This document shows positions 59,870 to 64,000 of a DNA stretch of 64,000 nucleotides, piece after piece. Below the pieces are notes generated by a model, which saw only the letters and a program-made list of their open reading frames with translations, did no database searches and was not told the DNA's origin. This DNA is from Dermatemys mawii (lineage: Eukaryota > Chordata > Testudines > Dermatemydidae): positions 18,153,327 through 18,217,326 of the forward strand of contig ML677358.1 of the NCBI GenBank assembly GCA_007922305.1, given 5' to 3'. A program made the translations under genes and the position numbers. Each line of letters begins with the position of its first letter. Positions within the stretch are counted from its first letter, which is position 1.

Positions 59870-60540
59870 CCAGATGTGTTCACCGTAAGATCTTTTAAAG
59901 TTCTGCCAGGTGTGGCTGAGCTTAGCTTAAATAAGGTATGTTACACACAGCACCTCCTAGTGATGTACAGGACAATACAGTTTAGCATTCCATTATAACT
60001 CCCCCTTTAAGTTCTACATTCCTGCCATTTACAAAATGTACACAAACACACTCTCTTTGAAGCTCAGTACAGATCATCCTGCTAAGTGTCTCTGAATCAT
60101 GCTGGTTTTCTAATTACATGACCCAAACACATAACAACTTGGTCATCTGGCTGTTCATTAGGTGCAACAACAGGTTGTGGTTGGTTTGGAATCTTTGAGT
60201 CTCCTTATGCTGGCATCCAGCATCTATAGAGTTTGCTCTGTTGATTGTTCTTCCTGTAAAACTGGAGATGTTGATGCTTTCTGTTGAACTCTACACTGTC
60301 GGTCTCAATGACCCAGGTAATTCATTCTTTTTCTTTACAACAGCTAGAGTTATCCAGATTTTTTCTCCATCCAATTTGACACAAACACCATGAGCAGGTA
60401 GGTTCTAGACCCAGCAATTCTCTAATAGAGTGTCGCCTGTTGTAAAAGTGTTTGTAAGCTAAGAATAGCACTGTCACGCTTTGGGTCAATGAGAAGATTT
60501 CTACTGGGCATTTGATCAAGCCTTAAGTAACTGATGTAAA
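59870..60540 (-). mobile_element. Ty3/gypsy 3' end on minus strand, with PPT and part of LTR
   Basis: On the minus strand the end of pol is readable, with 'KHFYNRRHS' and 'LLGLEPT' corresponding to 'EHFYNRGHS' in the plus-strand gypsy at 10440-11390. Further along it ends at a purine tract 'AAAGGGGGAG' (59999-60008), the likely polypurine tract. The 3' LTR would then run from about 59998 leftwards, beginning 'TTATAATGGAATGC' and carrying 'CTTATTTAAGC', a TATA-like word. Pol is truncated upstream and shows a deletion against the other copy. The left LTR edge is a guess. Confidence 0.7.
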
Positions 60541-60965
60541 GGAAATTTAGTGCATAGACCCTTTTTGGAGCTAGCAAAATGATTCCATGGCATCCCATTG
60601 AAAAAACATGAACATGTATAGGCACATGATTGTTAAAATAAACCAAAAGGAGCCACTGGGCAGTTTGTTATATTTCTGTATTTATAGAATAAATGTAGCC
60701 CTCTTGATAAGACGTTGATCATTTTTATACCTGGCAAGATACTGGCTTCTCATTCTTGTTGTTTGTCTAAAACAAGGCAATCGCATTACGTTTTAAAATG
60801 AAACTTTCATAAAGCACAGATGCCCTACATGTGCCCTACTGCAATGGGGTTTCTTGAACATCCTTCTGAAGTATCTGGCACTGGGTACTTTTCCAGACAA
60901 GGTACTGGACTACATGTACCTGGAGTCACATCTTGTCTGACAATTCCTACATCTTTATGCAAAAA
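60541..60965. other. Unassigned noncoding DNA
   Basis: Could include more gypsy sequence, but I could not align it. Confidence 0.35.
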
Positions 60966-61084
60966 GAGCCCAACTCTGAACTCTTAATGTCATGAGCAGT
61001 CCTCCTGAAGTCAATGGGATGATCTTGGAGACTGGTGCTATTCAGCATTAATCTGGCCCATACACTGAAATCAGGGTCTGGCCC
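60966..61084. mobile_element. MITE relic with 'GAAGTCAATGGGAT' core
   Basis: 'AGAGCCCAACTCTGAACTC', 'CCTCCTGAAGTCAATGGGAT' and the ending 'AATCAGGGTCTGGCCC' resemble the short palindromic repeats of this genome. Left end degraded. Confidence 0.45.
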
Positions 61085-61740
61085 ATAGATTGCAATCCAT
61101 TGATATGATGGCAACTCTGGAGAAATTTCAAACTTTATTAAACAGCAGCTGTAACCTCCATGGTTTTTGGCCTGCCCAAATGACAGCTGGAAAACTTTTC
61201 AGACTATCTGTATTCATCTTTAATTTATTTTTTAAATATGTAGTAAACACAATTGTAGTGCTTCTCATTAACAGTGGAATCTTATAGTCATAACTTTTGA
61301 TACACAACATTACTTACCAATTAGCTTGTCTTGTTCGTTTAAATGTCTTCTCTCATATTTTAATGGGCGCTAATGATGCCTTTGTTGACTTATTTAATGT
61401 TATGTAAATGTGGCCACAAACTGTGAAGGGCTTAAACAGCAGCACTATTTTTGCTTACTTGTCAGTTTTTGAAGTGTGTGTATGTGTATGTGGTGGTTCT
61501 CCCAACCTGAACACATTGTCCTGGTAAATATAAGTAACTGCTCAGAGAAATAATAATAATTCTGTAACAGAAGCAGTGAAAAATATTCAGTGTGAAATTT
61601 GATTTTTTCTCTTTATTAATGCTTATGTTTGAAAATTTACTTTGCTACAGCCAAAGGGGAATTTATGGCAGTTTGTCTAGTTAATCATGTAATTTAGGAA
61701 CTGTTAAATATAGTTTGGTGTCCTTAATGCAACCATGCTT
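61085..61740. other. Unassigned AT-rich noncoding DNA
   Basis: Includes a GT-rich patch at 61474-61493. Nothing else. Confidence 0.4.
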
Positions 61741-61850
61741 AAGGCTCAATCTTGCAAACATTAGGCATTTGCTTAATTTTGCAGCACCTGAATAGTCCCA
61801 TTGAAGTCAACAGGGCCATTGACACATATAAAGTGAAGCACGTGATTAAA
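61741..61850. mobile_element. MITE half-copy, 'CAATCTTGCAAAC' type
   Basis: 'AAGGCTCAATCTTGCAAACA' and 'CATTGAAGTCAACAGGGCC' match the left part of the family at 8786-8912. TTAA occurs just before the left end (61739-61742). The right terminus is not matched. Confidence 0.5.
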
Positions 61851-62261
61851 TGTGTAACTCATGTTAAACTGGGACATATATAATATAAGTATTAAATGAA
61901 CTCTATAGAAAATATATTCATATGAGTCTTTATCCTTAAATGTTCCTACTATATGCCTAGTTCTCTAGATATAGCAATACTTGTTCAATTCTCCAGGCCT
62001 GTTTCCCCCTCTAAAACACAATACTGAGGGTGCGAACCAGATTAATTTGTAGAGGATAGTCACAATTACATTATCACACTTAAAACTGACACTTATTGCT
62101 AATGAATCGAAATGGGCAGAAGGGACACTTGCATAAATTTCCAGCAAGGAATCTGTAACCAATTGAGCGCTGGTTTCTCACATCCAATGCTTTGAAAATG
62201 TATTTCAAACACATCATAGTCAATTTAAATATTTAAATATTCATTTATTCTAATATTCCTT
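61851..62261. other. Unassigned AT-rich noncoding DNA
   Basis: No supportable feature. Confidence 0.4.
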
Positions 62262-62544
62262 TTGCTAGGTACCCACCACCCTGCATACATTTCAGCCACT
62301 ATGAAGATCTACAGCACTCTATCTATCAATAAACATTTTAACACAATTCACTGTGACTTAAAGAGAAGTTTTCAGCTTCTTAACTATGTTTTGGAAACTC
62401 CTCTGAGAAGTTCGATATTCAACAATAAGAACCTAAGTGCAACTCCTCCTACAGTGAATGAGCAAGTTAGAATTTCAAGGCAACATGCATTAGCCACAAT
62501 TCAATAACCCACGTGGCTAGTGGCGAATGTATTGGACACCACTG
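62262..62544. mobile_element. hAT (Charlie-like) right end
   Basis: Ends 'GTATTGGACACCACTG' at 62544, followed by CTCTAGAG (62545-62552), the nTCTAGAn target favoured by some hAT groups. 'CCACGTGGCTAGTGGCGAAT' precedes the end. An 81-codon frame (62262-62507) upstream has no recognised domain. How far the element extends to the left is unknown. Confidence 0.6.
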
Positions 62545-62552
62545 CTCTAGAG

Positions 62553-63235
62553 AGAGAAGGGCTACATGGAGGGTCACAGTGAGCCTCTGAGGCTAGCGAA
62601 ATGGGTACAGGTCCCATTTTAAGGGTGTGTGTGTGCGTGGTTGTCTGTTTATAGAATACATTACTTTTTTCAGCATAAGTTTATATAGGGCGGGTTGGCA
62701 CAGGTGTAAGGTTACAGGTATAAACTCTTAGAAATGCTCTGTGGCTGTCATGGGTATTCATTCTATGCCGCCTACTTAAAAAAATCACATGGACCCGGAA
62801 TTATAAATGTCTAGGCCTGTCATTCTATCTATGCATATTAGATGTCAATGACATGTACAATATTAAATTATAGCCCTTGTTTTTGGACAATGCCCTGTCA
62901 ATGCCAATAGCTTCATAAATCTCTCACTTGGGCAGATACATCATGTTGAATATGATGTATCAGTATGATGCATGTATAATATATGTCTCTAGTATTAGTC
63001 CAACTGTTCCTTGGGTTCCTTCATCCTTATTATAGTCAGTTATGCTATTTTCCCCACTTTCAAACTCTCAAATTGCTTTTCTTCCAAAAATGTTGCTATG
63101 ATGAGCATTCAAAACGTACTTAACATTTTGATCTGGTAGAGAAAACAATGGATATCTATATCTATATCTATATGAATATATTCTGCCTTTCCCCAACTTT
63201 GTGTAAGCTAGACAAGGTTAAAAAAAGAGGCCTGC
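62553..63235. other. Unassigned noncoding DNA
   Basis: Contains a GT microsatellite at 62623-62637 and a (TATATC)n repeat at 63151-63173. Confidence 0.45.
63151..63173 (+). repeat. (TATATC)n microsatellite
   Basis: Three to four TATATC/ATCTAT units with 'TATATGAATATA' following. Confidence 0.8.
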
Positions 63236-63800
63236 CACTATACATATTGTGACCAGGCAAGGCCAGATGGCTATAGTAAAGTGGTGGAAGACAGATATAT
63301 TAGCCACAGGCTAAACAAATCCCTGTTACCAGGATAAGCAAATGGCAGCTGCTCCAGGTCAGTTAAGACACCTGGGGCCACTTAAGATCTTTCCAGAAAG
63401 CAGGGAGGGCAGCTAGGTTGATTGGGACACCTGAAGCCAATCAGGGGGAGGATGAAACTATTTTAAAACCTCCCGGTTGGTCAGGTGGGTGTGCGTGTCA
63501 GGAGCTGTAGGACGAAGCTGCACTGTTGGAGAGACTGAGCAGTGCAAACCATATCAGGCACAAGAAACGAGGCCCTGAGGTAAAGGTGAAGTAGATACTG
63601 AGGAAGTGGGGGCTCCTATGGGGAAGTGGCCCAGGGAATTGTATGTGTCCTGTTTCTAAAAAGTCAGCTACCATAGCTGATACTATTAGGGTCCCTGAGC
63701 TGGAGCCTGGAGTACAGGGTGGGCCCAGACTCCCCACCCTTTATTCCTCCCCCTGACTAATTACTGAGTCTGGGAGACAGAGACTGTGCAAGGGAGGATA
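63236..63800 (+). mobile_element. Turtle-type gypsy LTR fragment
   Basis: 'ATATTAGCCACAGGCTAAAC', 'AAATCCCTGTTACCAGGATA', 'CAGCTGCTCCAGGTCAGTTA' and 'GGGCTCCTATGGGGAAGTGG' recall a gypsy LTR family from turtle genomes. A CCAAT box at 63437-63441 and a TATA-like 'TTTTAAAA' at 63461-63468 sit about 20 bases apart, as in an LTR promoter. The 5' terminus of the LTR is missing here. The start of what I believe is the same family appears at 63948. Confidence 0.5.
63435..63468 (+). promoter_or_regulatory. CCAAT and TATA-like boxes of LTR
   Basis: 'AGCCAATCAGG' at 63435-63445 followed by 'TATTTTAAAACC' starting 63459. Positioned like an LTR core promoter; activity unknown. Confidence 0.4.
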
Positions 63801-63871
63801 GCTTCTCCTCACCTTCCTTGATGGCTTATGATGAAAATGGCTCAGTAGGCTGTGACCCCTTGCCTCTAGAT

Positions 63872-63947
63872 CAGTGGTGTCCAATAGAAATTTGATGCTA
63901 GTCCCACTGCTAGCCACACTTGTGGTTTTGAATTTTTCTTATTAGCC
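63872..63947. mobile_element. hAT (Charlie-like) left end
   Basis: 'CAGTGGTGTCCAATAGAAAT' begins directly after CTCTAGAT (63864-63871), an nTCTAGAn target. The sequence is the reverse complement of the right end at 62544 over at least 14 bases. It continues with 'TGCTAGCCACACTTGTGG'. It stops near 63947, where LTR-like sequence starts. Confidence 0.65.
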
Positions 63948-64000
63948 TGTAGTGGGACAGCTGCCCCACTCCAGGAAAAAGGGCTTAAAACAGCCCTGGG
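63948..64000 (+). mobile_element. Start of a gypsy LTR, cut by window edge
   Basis: Begins 'TGTAGTGGGACAGCTGCCCC' with the TG start of an LTR, then 'GGGCTTAAAACAGCCCTGGG', a short hairpin. From memory this is the 5' end of the same turtle gypsy family represented at 63236-63800. The rest lies beyond the window. Confidence 0.5.

Noticed and set aside
1..64000. CRISPR arrays, bacterial operons, ribosome binding sites
   Set aside because: No regularly spaced direct repeats and no dense long ORFs; the repeat content is vertebrate.

Overview
The window looks like vertebrate, probably turtle, intergenic or intronic DNA. It is AT-rich with no long open frames; the longest uninterrupted frame is about 145 codons, and none resembles a known exon. 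The turtle (or less likely crocodilian) assignment rests on the repeats: CR1 LINE 3' ends of the kind ending 'GGTCTGATCCAGTATGGCC', a Ty3/gypsy family with CCAAT and TATA-like boxes, a GC-rich hAT element starting 'CAGTGGTGGATTAG', and many short 'GGCCTGATCC' inverted-repeat elements. These were recognised from memory of such genomes, not from a search.

Layout. 0-10 kb: a fold-back repeat at the left edge, SINE/LINE2-like relics and several short MITEs in otherwise featureless DNA. 10-15 kb: a decayed gypsy integrase (10440-11390) containing a 20-G tract, then a CR1 fragment (13935-14858). 15-25 kb: mostly unassigned sequence with several inverted-repeat MITEs, two of them with perfect or near-perfect terminal repeats (20140-20353, 23354-23475). 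25-35 kb: the best-preserved CR1 (25410-26516), a TTAA-flanked MITE (26631-26841), two copies of a fold-back family, a 280-bp hAT-like MITE (33041-33320) and another CR1 3' end. 35-55 kb: MIR-like SINEs, a tRNA-headed SINE, a second hAT-like MITE and long unassigned stretches, parts of which look like candidate conserved noncoding DNA. 55-64 kb: a 714-bp GC-rich hAT element with 8-bp target duplications, a fold-back element flanked by a perfect 13-bp direct repeat, the minus-strand 3' end of a second gypsy copy, and at the right edge hAT ends and LTR fragments in a possible nested arrangement.

No functional protein-coding gene, tRNA, rRNA or CRISPR array could be supported. Coding-like sequence is confined to dead retroelement pol/ORF2 genes with in-frame stops or lost catalytic residues. 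I found no new gene system. The most informative material is the transposon archaeology: target-site duplications, matched terminal repeats, related copies in opposite orientations and possible nested insertions. Family names are given only at superfamily level where the sequence supports that.
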